Shown here: positions 16,718 through 24,934 of the stretch, in pieces
Position numbering within the stretch: position 1 is the first letter of the stretch
Layout: every line of letters starts with the position of its first letter
Assembly (NCBI GenBank): GCA_947372795.1
Contig: CANBVC010000006.1
Location: forward strand, 1-33,769
Reading direction: 5' to 3'
Origin: Beijerinckiaceae bacterium
Lineage (GTDB): Bacteria > Pseudomonadota > Alphaproteobacteria > Rhizobiales > Beijerinckiaceae
Length of the DNA: 33,769 nt
Position numbers and translations under genes: made by a program
The notes under the pieces: generated by a model
What the model was told of the DNA's origin: nothing
What the model saw: only the letters and a program-made list of their open reading frames with translations
The model's database searches: none

Positions 16718-18031
16718 TCATTTCACTTCTAGAACATACTTTTTCAACTTCGAATGCAAGCTCTGTCTGCTCAGGCTGAGACGTTTTGCGGCGTTGGTGA
16801 TGTTGCCCTTGCAAAGGTTGAGAACAGCGATGATCGTCTTGCGCTCAATGGCTTCGGTCGACGCGCTCACCAATTGCTCGAGCGAGAAGCCCTCCGCATA
16901 GGCCTCGACCGCGCCGGAACCCGCCGCCGCGTGTCCCTCCGAAAGCCGAGTCGTCACATCCCTCAGCAAGAGACCGAAATAGGCAGGCTGGTCCGGCCTG
17001 TCGCCAACGGCCGAAATCTCGACCTGCGTGTTGGAGCCCAGGTCCCCATAAATCATGGTCGTCAACAGGCGCACGCCACCATGACGATGCACCAGATTCA
17101 GAATGAGCGAGGCGTCTGCCCCCGGATGGGAGAGCCAGCGTTCGATTTTCTCGCCCAGAACCGCGTTTTCTGCGCCAATCTGAATGAGATCGAGGAAGGT
17201 GTGGTTGGCGCGCTGGACGACCCCATCCCGGTCCACGATCGCAAAGCCATCGGGTAAGCGCTGGAGGATGTTGTCGCTGGACAGATTGTCCAGCGCCTCC
17301 AGCGGAACCTGCGCCGCACCCATTGGCGTCATCTGAAACAGATAAAAGGCGCCGGCGTCGGTGGTCATGAGCGAGGCGCGCAGGCTCCACAACGCATCGG
17401 TCGGCGACAAGCGAAGAGCAATGCTGGGCGCACGGCCCTGCTCGCGCACCTTGCCCAGCATCGCGTCGAAAGACCTACGGTCGCGCGCGGACATGTCCTG
17501 AAAGAACTCGGGGCCAGGAAGAAGGCCCAGACGCTTGGTTGCCGCCGCATTGGCCTCGACGACACGCAAATTCGTCACGCGCACCACAACTGCCGGCTCA
17601 GTCGAAGCGTCGAAGAGCATCTTGTAGCGGGTTTCGATTTCCCGGAACCGCCAATGATCTCGCTCGCGCTCCTGCTGCGCCTGTTGAAGGCGCGCCTGCA
17701 AATCGGAAATGGCCTGAAGATTCTTGCCAACCGCGATGAAGCCCAATTCCTTGCCCAGGCTAACGGCCGTATATTCGAAGGGCAGTTCACGGCCGCTGGG
17801 CAGCCGTTGGCTCACTTGAAAACAGGACGCAGCGCCCTTCAGGCGCATATCCTCGATCATTTTTAGAATTTGCGGATTGATCTCAGCATTGATCGTATCG
17901 GCCCAGGAGCAACCCCGCCAAGCGTCGATCCCCTCATCCGCAAGAGCTTCGGAAGGCACAGCATTGCGAATGACGCCCTCCGCATCAAGCGTCAATGTGA
18001 TGTCCGGCTTTGCGAAACTGCTAACGATCAT
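16718..18031 (-). CDS. ppsR: Photosynthesis repressor PpsR (CrtJ family)
   Basis: PpsR represses photosynthesis promoters by binding TGT-N12-ACA pairs and responds to redox and, with BphP, to light. From the ATG at 18031 it has 437 residues: an N-terminal domain, a Q-linker helix (LQARLQQAQQERERDHWRF), two PAS domains and a Fis-type helix-turn-helix at the C terminus (NAAKRLSLSRQSLHSKLKKY). A cysteine at about residue 407, just before the HTH (NLCKGNI), matches the conserved redox-active one. A TTG at 18097 would add 22 residues but overlaps the PpsR-type box at 18089, which favours 18031. No good ribosome site precedes 18031. It leads the ppsR-bphP-bphO operon. Confidence 0.93.
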   Translation of the reverse strand: MIVSSFAKPDITLTLDAEGVIRNAVPSEALADEGIDAWRGCSWADTINAEINPQILKMIEDMRLKGAASCFQVSQRLPSGRELPFEYTAVSLGKELGFIAVGKNLQAISDLQARLQQAQQERERDHWRFREIETRYKMLFDASTEPAVVVRVTNLRVVEANAAATKRLGLLPGPEFFQDMSARDRRSFDAMLGKVREQGRAPSIALRLSPTDALWSLRASLMTTDAGAFYLFQMTPMGAAQVPLEALDNLSSDNILQRLPDGFAIVDRDGVVQRANHTFLDLIQIGAENAVLGEKIERWLSHPGADASLILNLVHRHGGVRLLTTMIYGDLGSNTQVEISAVGDRPDQPAYFGLLLRDVTTRLSEGHAAAGSGAVEAYAEGFSLEQLVSASTEAIERKTIIAVLNLCKGNITNAAKRLSLSRQSLHSKLKKYVLEVK

Positions 18032-18088
18032 AGGAGGTCCAGACGCGGATGTGCGCACTGCAACACAGGTCGTGCCACAGAGGCCGAA

Positions 18089-18106
18089 TGTCAACAAAAA
18101 TTTACA
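18089..18106. promoter_or_regulatory. PpsR-type box upstream of ppsR
   Basis: TGTCAACAAAAATTTACA fits TGT-N12-ACA and lies 58-75 bp upstream of the ppsR ATG at 18031. It suggests autoregulation. The AT-rich surroundings raise the chance of a random match. Confidence 0.5.
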
Positions 18107-18647
18107 AATAAATATGGAAAACTATGATTACGATAGCGGCAAGCAATTATAAGGCCCCAGCACTTGGAAAAGAGCGGGCACGCCGCTGAAATATTAGAAC
18201 TTTTAAAAAAGCCTATTAAAAATATAAAATATTTTTATAACGAATTGAGAAACAATTATCCTAACAAAATATTTTTAAATAACATTTTTAAGAATACAAA
18301 ATATCTTATTTAATGTAATTAAACACTATAAATGATTTTTTTAAAAATTTATAAGTATTTATATTACGTTTATCAATAAAATTATCTTCGATTAGGCCCG
18401 CCAAAACATGCACCCGGCAATGGGTATACTGCGCCTGAAACAGCGAACAGGAAAGGCCAAACTCCCCCGGCAGACGGCGTAAAGCAGCCGCGTCAGTCGC
18501 TTCGCCGGGTGGGGGATGGGACCAGCCGGCGTTGGTCAAAAGCCCGCCGAATGGCCATATTCAAGAGGGCCGTTCATGCATTTTATGAAAGTTACAGCTT
18601 GCACCCTGCAAAAGGGGATACAACCGACCGGGACCGACGTATCCACT
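18107..18647. other. Intergenic region with an AT-rich island (about 18191-18395)
   Basis: No convincing gene lies between ppsR and the end of bchG. About 200 bases are roughly 10-20 percent GC, dominated by A and T runs such as AAAATATAAAATATTTTTAT, in an otherwise GC-rich window. The rest (18400-18647) has normal composition, with short frames but no recognisable protein. The island could hold the ppsR promoter and an intrinsically curved or nucleoid-protein-binding segment, or be inserted DNA. bchP and bch2, which often sit near bchG, are not here. Confidence 0.6.
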
Positions 18648-19541
18648 TCAGGCCGAAACGGCGAAGACCCGCGCCGCACAGGCGCTCGCCATCATGCCCA
18701 GCACGAAGAGCGGCACGCCAAAGCCGCTGTACCAGAGCGCCTTCTCCACGGGGGCTTTCAGGAATTTCGCCATCATCAGCAATTGCCCGATCAGCAGCAG
18801 CACGATGAAGGCGCCCTGGATCGGCTGGCCCCAGGAGAAGACCAAGCCAATGACGATCACCTGAGGCGCAGCCATGATGGCGCAGGCGACCTTTGCGGCG
18901 CCATCAGCGCCCAGCTGAACGGGAAGCGAATGGACGCCCATCTGGCTGTCGCCATTGATCGACTTGAAATCATTAAGGGTCATGATGCCATGGGCGCCGA
19001 TGCTGTAGAGAATGGCGAGGCCGATGGAAGCATTGGTCGGCAGGGCGCCGCCCAGCATAACCGCCCCGCCAGTGATCCAGGCGAGGCCCTCATAAGAGAA
19101 GCCGCAGGCCGCATTACCCCACCAGCCGTTTTCCTTGAGCCGGAAGGGAGGCGCGCTATAGGCCCATGCGAGAGATGCGCCGATGATGGCCGAGATAAGC
19201 ACCCATTGCCCCAGCAAAGCAGCCACCGCCAATGAAAGCCCGGTCCAGGCGACGCCGATATAAAGGCCCCATGCGCCGGGGATGCGGCCCGAGGGGATCG
19301 GGCGGTTGGGCTCGTTGATTGCGTCCACATGGCGGTCATACCAGTCGTTAACCGCCTGACTCATGGCGCAGACCAAGGGCCCCGCCAGAATGATCCCCAC
19401 AATGGCGACCAAGCCATTCTGGATAATGGGCGCGCCGGAGGCCAGAACTCCGCAGGCGAATGCCCACATGGGCGGAAACCAGGTGATGGGCTTCAGCAAT
19501 TCCAGAACGGCCGCTGGGGCGGGATAGGTTTTGCCCTGCAT
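18648..19541 (-). CDS. bchG: Bacteriochlorophyll synthase BchG
   Basis: BchG attaches the geranylgeranyl or phytyl tail to bacteriochlorophyllide. It is a 297-residue membrane prenyltransferase of the UbiA family with about nine hydrophobic helices. Prenyl-diphosphate/Mg-binding motifs are clear: NDWYDRHVDAINEPNRPIPSG near residues 65-85 and NDFKSINGD further on. The stretch LKPITWFPPMWAFACG at the N terminus and AWAYSAPPFRLKENGWWGN are specific to chlorophyll synthases. The gene stands alone on the minus strand: ppsR is downstream and also on the minus strand, but more than 500 bp away. At 19591-19608 upstream there is a one-mismatch PpsR-type site (TGTC...TACG). Confidence 0.96.
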   Translation of the reverse strand: MQGKTYPAPAAVLELLKPITWFPPMWAFACGVLASGAPIIQNGLVAIVGIILAGPLVCAMSQAVNDWYDRHVDAINEPNRPIPSGRIPGAWGLYIGVAWTGLSLAVAALLGQWVLISAIIGASLAWAYSAPPFRLKENGWWGNAACGFSYEGLAWITGGAVMLGGALPTNASIGLAILYSIGAHGIMTLNDFKSINGDSQMGVHSLPVQLGADGAAKVACAIMAAPQVIVIGLVFSWGQPIQGAFIVLLLIGQLLMMAKFLKAPVEKALWYSGFGVPLFVLGMMASACAARVFAVSA

Positions 19542-20764
19542 GAAATGATCCGCCCCCTGATGCGCCTGATTGCCTCAACCAAACAATAAGTGTCTATTCA
19601 ACTTTACGCAAAAATCCAGAGGTTGGATGACTAAGAATTTTTGGACCTCGCTCGGCGGACGCGGCGGATCGTCCTCTGCAGCCTTTGAAAATGGGGTATC
19701 AATATGTTCTTTTCGGCCGCCTCACTATGATGAGAATTGTCGGCAATACCCTTCAATACGATTGCTTCAATTCTGGGCAGATGTCAGGGCTACGGCTTAA
19801 AACTACCTCCTCCTGCGACGATCAAACCCATCAGATCAGCTATCGCGCTGGCGACGTCATTGCGATTCGCATCGGCGGCCTGCGGCTCCAGCGTAACTTC
19901 GCCAGCCGCCCGGATCTGGTGACCGAAGCCATGCCAAGCGTTTCAGGCACAACGGCTGCGCCCTCGACAGTTGAAGTGCTCGTGGTACCTTTGCGCTCTC
20001 CCTCATTCCCATCGCTTCCACAAATGGCGCGCGGGTCGTCAAAAGGGACGCATCAGGCCGCGAAATGAGTTCAGACATATCCCTTTACACCGAAGCGCGG
20101 CTGCTTGCGCTTGGCATAAAAGTTATGTCCGGAGGCGGGCGACGACGACTGGCTTCAAACAAATTCAATTACGTAGTCTACCAAAATGACCAGCGAACGA
20201 ACGGTTGGGGAAATGCGACGGGGCTTTCGAATTTCCTTGCAGGAACGGCTTCACGCCATTCATTAACGGTAGACAAAATCATGTTCTGGAATTGCCGACC
20301 TGTAGTCAGCTTTCCATAACAAATGATTGAACGGTGCAACCTGTGTTGTCTTGCCTACCGTCGAACCCGGTCCGCGTAATTATAATGGTTTAATCAAGAA
20401 CTCAATTTTACCCGTTAAGTCCTCTACACGACCACGTCATACGCGTTAATCCGGAAGACTCATCCGACTGTTGGTGTAGCCGCACCCAAAACATGCATCA
20501 AACCGCCCTCTTCAGTTGGCTCTAAATCACCTAAACGGATTACATAAAAAGGCTTACGCGTTCGTCTCCCAGATCGGTTGGAACACCATTGGGCAACGAT
20601 CATCATCTGCGCGCGTCCTCATCTGCGCAGGCCGAGAAAAGCTGGGGGAACATACAAGAGGCTTCCGGGTTTGAGATTTGTTGGCGAACGCTAGGGTTAC
20701 TCGTTCGTCGCCGCTTACCGCAACTTGCGGAAACAAAGTCTCTCAACATATGGAGGCAATCAGC
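19542..20764. other. Long intergenic region, no supported gene
   Basis: About 1.2 kb separates bchG from the exopolysaccharide operon. Short frames exist, the longest on + at 19685-20068 (127 codons), with no recognisable motif or ribosome site. On the minus strand near 19795-19925 a short open stretch reads as an amphipathic, protein-like segment (LEPQAADANRNDVASAIAD) with stops on both sides, which may be gene debris. A perfect TATAAT occurs at 20381-20386 but without a good -35. The region should carry the bchG promoter at its left end and the promoter of the polysaccharide operon at its right end. I see no insertion-sequence ends. Confidence 0.5.
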
Positions 20765-21433
20765 ATGCAAAGCCGAATGGCGAACTATTGCCCTGCCGAT
20801 AAAGCCAACATCCGTCGAACACCGCTTGGCGCCCTAACAAAAAGCATCATGGATATTGTTGTGGCTAGTCTGGCCCTGCTGGTCCTTTCTCCCTTGTTCG
20901 TGCTGATCGCAATCCTTGTCGCCACCAATGGGGGCTCGGTTCTTTATCGCCACCCGAGGGTGGGCAAGAATGGCAAGATGTTCAATTGCCTCAAGTTCAG
21001 CACCATGATCATGGGGGCGACGGAATGTCTTGAGGAATATCTCTCCTATCATCCCGACGCCCGCGATGAATGGGAAAGCTCAAGAAAGCTGACCTTCGAT
21101 CCGCGAACCACCGCCATCGGCCGCCTTCTCCGGCGCACGAGCCTTGATGAACTGCCTCAGCTATTCAATGTCCTCGCTGGAGACATGAGCCTGGTGGGCC
21201 CTCGTCCTGTCACCCAGCCCGAGCTAGCCTATTACGGGGACAAGGCTGATCTTTATCGCTCGGTGCGCCCCGGCATCACGGGCCTGTGGCAGGTCAGCGG
21301 TCGCAATGATGTCTCCTATGACCAGCGCGTGGCGCTCGACGCTCGATATGTCAGGGAACAGAGCTTCTGGCGCGATGTCGCCATTCTCCTTCGAACGCCT
21401 CGCGTTGTTTTGGCGAGAACCGGCGCCCATTAA
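20765..21433 (+). CDS. ExoY-like undecaprenyl-phosphate sugar-phosphate transferase
   Basis: This enzyme of the bacterial sugar transferase family loads the first sugar-1-phosphate onto undecaprenyl phosphate at the inner membrane and so starts the polysaccharide repeat. The 222-residue form is the short ExoY type: one hydrophobic hairpin (IMDIVVASLALLVLSPLFVLIAI) and then the catalytic domain. Family motifs are YRHPRVGKNGKMFNCLKFSTM, LRRTSLDELPQLFNVLAGDMSLVGPRP and YRSVRPGITGLWQVSGRN. The ATG at 20765 has GGAGG 8 bases upstream; upstream TTG (20678) and ATG (20750) starts are less likely. It heads the operon. Confidence 0.92.
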   Translation: MQSRMANYCPADKANIRRTPLGALTKSIMDIVVASLALLVLSPLFVLIAILVATNGGSVLYRHPRVGKNGKMFNCLKFSTMIMGATECLEEYLSYHPDARDEWESSRKLTFDPRTTAIGRLLRRTSLDELPQLFNVLAGDMSLVGPRPVTQPELAYYGDKADLYRSVRPGITGLWQVSGRNDVSYDQRVALDARYVREQSFWRDVAILLRTPRVVLARTGAH

Positions 21434-21464
21434 CTCATCAAAAGCCATCAAAGTGAGGTCCGAA

Positions 21465-22283
21465 GTGTCGACCGTTAGCACGCTGATGTCCACCTACGCC
21501 GCAGAGAAGGCGTCCAATCTAGCGGAATCGCTTGAAAGCGTTTTCGCCCAGACGCGGCCACCTGAGCAGGTCGTGATTGTCATAGACGGCCCAATTCCAC
21601 CTGCGCAGGAAACGGTCATCAGAAGCTATTGCAACGATCAGCGCGTCGGCGAGATCACAGTATTGTATCTGCCGGAGCAATCGGGTCTGGCGGCCGCAAT
21701 GAATGCAGGGCTCAAGGCCTGCAAGGGCGATTACATCATGCGGATGGATTCCGATGACATTTGTACGCCAGACCGACTCGAAATTCAGATGCGATATGCT
21801 CTCGACAACCCCGATGTCGACATCGTCTCCTCATGGAGCGAGGAGTTTTTCGAAGACGGAGCCGCCCCCCAGATCAAGGTTTCGCCAGTCGCTCACGAAC
21901 ATGTCACGGCGGCCCTGCGCTGGCGCAACGTCCTCGTTCACCCAACCATTCTCGCCAAATCAAAAGCTCTTCGCGAGGTCGACGGCTATCGCAGCAAATT
22001 CGGCCAGCTTGAGGATTACGACCTATTCGTGCGCCTCGCTCTTGAGGGCTTTCGCTTTCACGTCATTCCCAAGACTTTGGTGCGGGTGCGCTCCAGCGTT
22101 GCGCAAAAAGAGCGTCGGGGTGGATGGCGCTACAGTCTGAAGGAAGTCGCTTTCCGTTGGGAGTGTAAAAGACTGGGCTTTCTTCGACTCCACCAATTTG
22201 CAGCTACCACAAGTCTCTACCTCCTCTTCAGGTTGGCGTCAGGCGCCATGCGCAAGCGGCTCTACGCTCTGGCCAGAGCTTGA
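21465..22283 (+). CDS. Family 2 glycosyltransferase
   Basis: A 272-residue GT-A transferase that would add a sugar to the lipid-linked repeat on the cytoplasmic face. Visible are VVIVIDGPIPP at the end of the first strands, SGLAAAMNAGLKACKGDYIMRMDSDD with the DxD-type metal motif, the HPTILAKSKALREVDGYRS region and EDYDLFVRLALEG. The start is a GTG at 21465 with GAGG 6 bases before it; a GTG at 21453 is possible. Longer readings would begin inside the upstream gene. Its gap to the ExoY-like gene is 31 bases. The sugar specificity cannot be told. Confidence 0.88.
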   Translation: MSTVSTLMSTYAAEKASNLAESLESVFAQTRPPEQVVIVIDGPIPPAQETVIRSYCNDQRVGEITVLYLPEQSGLAAAMNAGLKACKGDYIMRMDSDDICTPDRLEIQMRYALDNPDVDIVSSWSEEFFEDGAAPQIKVSPVAHEHVTAALRWRNVLVHPTILAKSKALREVDGYRSKFGQLEDYDLFVRLALEGFRFHVIPKTLVRVRSSVAQKERRGGWRYSLKEVAFRWECKRLGFLRLHQFAATTSLYLLFRLASGAMRKRLYALARA

Positions 22284-22289
22284 TCGGCA

Positions 22290-23711
22290 ATGGTCATGAA
22301 AGGAAGCATCGTGAACGATCCTGCTAAAATATCCGCTGTTAAATGGGCCTTCTGGGCCACGCCGGGGGACGCGCCGCACGCAAGCCAAAGCAGTCTGGCG
22401 AGGCGCGAACGCATAATACGTTTCATGGCTGGCTTTGGCGCTGTAGTTGCGACATCCGTTGTCGTCTGGCCGCTACTGCCAAGGCGTTATGAAGCCTCAG
22501 CTTCTGTGATCCTCCACGCCTCAGAACAGGATGACGCCCAAACTGGCATCAAGCAGGGCATACTGGACGACGGCGCCATCCAGTCAGAGATGGATCGCAT
22601 GTCCTCGCCGCTGCTGATCGATCAGGCGATGTCGCGCATCGACATCGCCAAAGATCCGGCCTTCAGCAGTCAGGGCTTTATATCACGATATCTATCAGGC
22701 TTGGTTCCTGGCTGGCGCACCAACGAGCCCGATCTGGCGAAGATACGAAACACGCTCCGCGAGCGGATCTCGATTGCGCGCGAACGACGGTCATACACGC
22801 TGAAATTGTCGATATGGGATCGCGACGCTCACCGCGCCGCCAACCTCGCCAACGCGCTCGTCGACGTCTACATCGACGATCAGATCAATCGCAAGCGCGA
22901 CGCTATGGAAGCGCAAAAGCTTCGGCTTGAGCAAAGGGCGTCCATGCTGCGCGCCAGCCATCAAAGCGCGCTTGAGGCGGTTCGCGCATTTATGCAGCAG
23001 ACCGGCATTAGCGACCGGGGCGACGGCGCTGAACTGCAAAATCAGTTAACCACGCTAAGCGCTGAACTCGCCCAGTCCCGCGCGAGGGCCATCGAGGCTA
23101 AGGTGCGGTTTGAGGCGCTCGAGCGGATGCAGCGCCTCGGCGTTTTGCTCAACGCCCCCGAAGTTCTTTCGGCGCCATCGGTGCAAAAAGCTCGCGACCT
23201 TTATGCCGCAGCAAGAGCAAAGCCAGCCAATCTCGCCGTCGAAACCTCCAATCTTCTGGCGCAGGTGGACGAGGAAGCGCAGCGCGTCGTGCATGCCGCC
23301 GAGCAGGAAGCTGCGACCTGGCGCGCCCGTGAAGACATGTTGCGCAACGAAGTCGCCAGCATACGCGGCGAAATGGTGCGCCGCCGTCTTGATGAACTGC
23401 GCCTTGACGAATTGCGTCGCGACGCAGTCTCCGACGAAACCGCCCTGACGGATGCGCTAGCAAAACTTAAGGCGCAGCTTGGGCGCACAAAGGCGATCCA
23501 GCCCGACGCCGACCTCGTTGGGCGCGCCGAGGCTGCGCGTAATGCGGCTTTCCCCAGCCTCGTACTAACAGCCATAGGAACTTTGTTGCTGGCGGGTCTC
23601 GCCGGCGCCTTCGCATCAGCACGGCCCGGCTTCCTTAGGCGCATGGTCAATGCAATCCGCCGCCTATGGGCAGACGCCTACAGCAGCTTGACGCCTGGAG
23701 CACATTCATGA
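22290..23711 (+). CDS. Wzz/ExoP-like chain-length protein without kinase domain
   Basis: A 473-residue inner-membrane polysaccharide co-polymerase. A membrane helix at about 42-63 (FMAGFGAVVATSVVVWPLL) precedes the Wzz domain with RRYEASASVILHAS. A long coiled-coil periplasmic part covers about 180-400, and a second helix lies at about 422-445 (LVLTAIGTLLLAGLAGAFA). The ATPase/BY-kinase domain found in ExoP-type proteins is absent, with no Walker motifs and no C-terminal tyrosine cluster. The ATG at 22290 is one choice; ATG 22296 and GTG 22311, which has AGGAAG upstream, are others. The stop overlaps the next ATG. It probably pairs with the ExoF-like protein at 27042 to form the export channel. 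Confidence 0.82.
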   Translation: MVMKGSIVNDPAKISAVKWAFWATPGDAPHASQSSLARRERIIRFMAGFGAVVATSVVVWPLLPRRYEASASVILHASEQDDAQTGIKQGILDDGAIQSEMDRMSSPLLIDQAMSRIDIAKDPAFSSQGFISRYLSGLVPGWRTNEPDLAKIRNTLRERISIARERRSYTLKLSIWDRDAHRAANLANALVDVYIDDQINRKRDAMEAQKLRLEQRASMLRASHQSALEAVRAFMQQTGISDRGDGAELQNQLTTLSAELAQSRARAIEAKVRFEALERMQRLGVLLNAPEVLSAPSVQKARDLYAAARAKPANLAVETSNLLAQVDEEAQRVVHAAEQEAATWRAREDMLRNEVASIRGEMVRRRLDELRLDELRRDAVSDETALTDALAKLKAQLGRTKAIQPDADLVGRAEAARNAAFPSLVLTAIGTLLLAGLAGAFASARPGFLRRMVNAIRRLWADAYSSLTPGAHS

Positions 23712-24934
23712 CGGATTTGACTCTCATGCCTGCCCCAACGGTAGAACGCGACGCGGTCTCCACTGAGGAGACGCCGTTGCGAGTGCTTTTTTGGCACTGG
23801 GGCCGTGGCGGCGCTGGATCAAAATATACATTCGAACTGGTGCGCGCAGCCGGGTCTTGCAACGGAGTCCAGCCCTTCGTCTCCGCCGTCGAAAATTGCG
23901 AGCTCGCCGGCTTGGTTCAGGGCCTGCCCATAGCTCCGCCCATATGCCAGGTTCAAACCTTCGCAGGCCGCAAGGACACGATGGCTGGAAAGCTCGCAGC
24001 CATTCGCGGCCTCACAGGACTGATGCGCATCGGTCGGCAGTTCGAGGCCTATGTGAAAGACAATCGGATCGACGTCGTCATATGCACCATGCTGTCGATC
24101 TGGGATGTCGCTGTCCTGCCAGCTCTGCGCAGATTGGGGGCGCCCTTCGTCCTCGTAATGCATGACGCCAATCCACATCCCGGCGACAGCTATCCCTTCC
24201 GCCGCCTCGCCATGAGCCACGAAATCGCCGCCGCGGATGGCGTGGTGGTTCTGACCGATCATGTGCGCCAGCAAGCTGTCGAATGCCACGACGTGCCTGA
24301 CGACCGGATGTGGATCATTCCGCACGGGTCCTTCGACTTTGGCGCTGACGGCCTGCGTAATCTTCCACAGCACCGCCCCCCACGCCTGCTCTTCTTCGGG
24401 CGCATTCTCGCCTACAAGGGCCTCGGCTTGCTGCTTGACGCCTATCGCCAGCTCAGGCGCGACGGCGTGAGAATTGAACTCGACATCATGGGATCGGGCG
24501 ATATGGCCCCCTATGCGGCCAAGCTGACTGGCCTTGATGGCATACGCCTCACCAACCGCTGGCTCGACGATGGTGAGATCGGCCCGGCGCTAGCCGATAC
24601 CGACATCATGGTTTTGCCTTATGTGGAGGCGAGCCAATCGGGCGTGGCGGCGGCGGCAGCGGCGGCAGGCATGCCGACAGTCGCCACCCCCGTCGGTGGT
24701 CTTGCAGAACAAGTCCGGCACGAGCAGACAGGACTCATATGCGATGAGGTGACAGCTTCCAGCCTCGCCGGTTCGATTCGTCGCCTTCTAGAGTCCCCTG
24801 CCCTTTATGAAAAATGCTCCGCGGGCGCCCTCGCCCATGCGCGCGACGACCTTGGCTGGGACTCGATCGCCACCCGCATGATGGAAGTTGCGCGCGAGGT
24901 CGTTCGGCGCGCGCGCATTGAGGGGAAGGCTTGA
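23708..24934 (+). CDS. Family 4 glycosyltransferase
   Basis: A 408-residue GT-B retaining glycosyltransferase. The N-terminal domain begins LRVLFWHWGRGGAGSKYTFELVRAA, with a glycine-rich loop. The C-terminal domain has LLFFGRILAYKGLGLLLDAY and the nucleotide-sugar-binding part VLPYVEASQSGVAAAAAAAGMPTVATPVGG, whose Glu corresponds to the EX7E region. The ATG at 23708 overlaps the previous stop (ATGA); a longer reading from 23666 would run into the upstream gene. The stop shares a base with the next start (TGATG). It is likely the second repeat-unit transferase of the operon. Confidence 0.9.
   Translation: MTDLTLMPAPTVERDAVSTEETPLRVLFWHWGRGGAGSKYTFELVRAAGSCNGVQPFVSAVENCELAGLVQGLPIAPPICQVQTFAGRKDTMAGKLAAIRGLTGLMRIGRQFEAYVKDNRIDVVICTMLSIWDVAVLPALRRLGAPFVLVMHDANPHPGDSYPFRRLAMSHEIAAADGVVVLTDHVRQQAVECHDVPDDRMWIIPHGSFDFGADGLRNLPQHRPPRLLFFGRILAYKGLGLLLDAYRQLRRDGVRIELDIMGSGDMAPYAAKLTGLDGIRLTNRWLDDGEIGPALADTDIMVLPYVEASQSGVAAAAAAAGMPTVATPVGGLAEQVRHEQTGLICDEVTASSLAGSIRRLLESPALYEKCSAGALAHARDDLGWDSIATRMMEVAREVVRRARIEGKA

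Noticed and set aside
18306-18539. A 77-codon minus-strand frame reaching into the AT-rich island
   Set aside because: Its C-terminal third is simply translated AT-rich DNA (Lys/Asn/Ile/Phe); no ribosome site or homologue recognised.
19591-19608. PpsR box upstream of bchG
   Set aside because: TGTC matches but the right half is ACG instead of ACA; one mismatch in six is too weak to list as a site.
19685-20068. A 127-codon open frame on + in the bchG-to-polysaccharide gap
   Set aside because: No ribosome site, no recognisable motif, and a competing protein-like stretch on the other strand. Not supported as a gene.
20065-20319. An 84-codon + frame in the same gap
   Set aside because: Composition and motifs are unlike the neighbours; no ribosome site or family resemblance.
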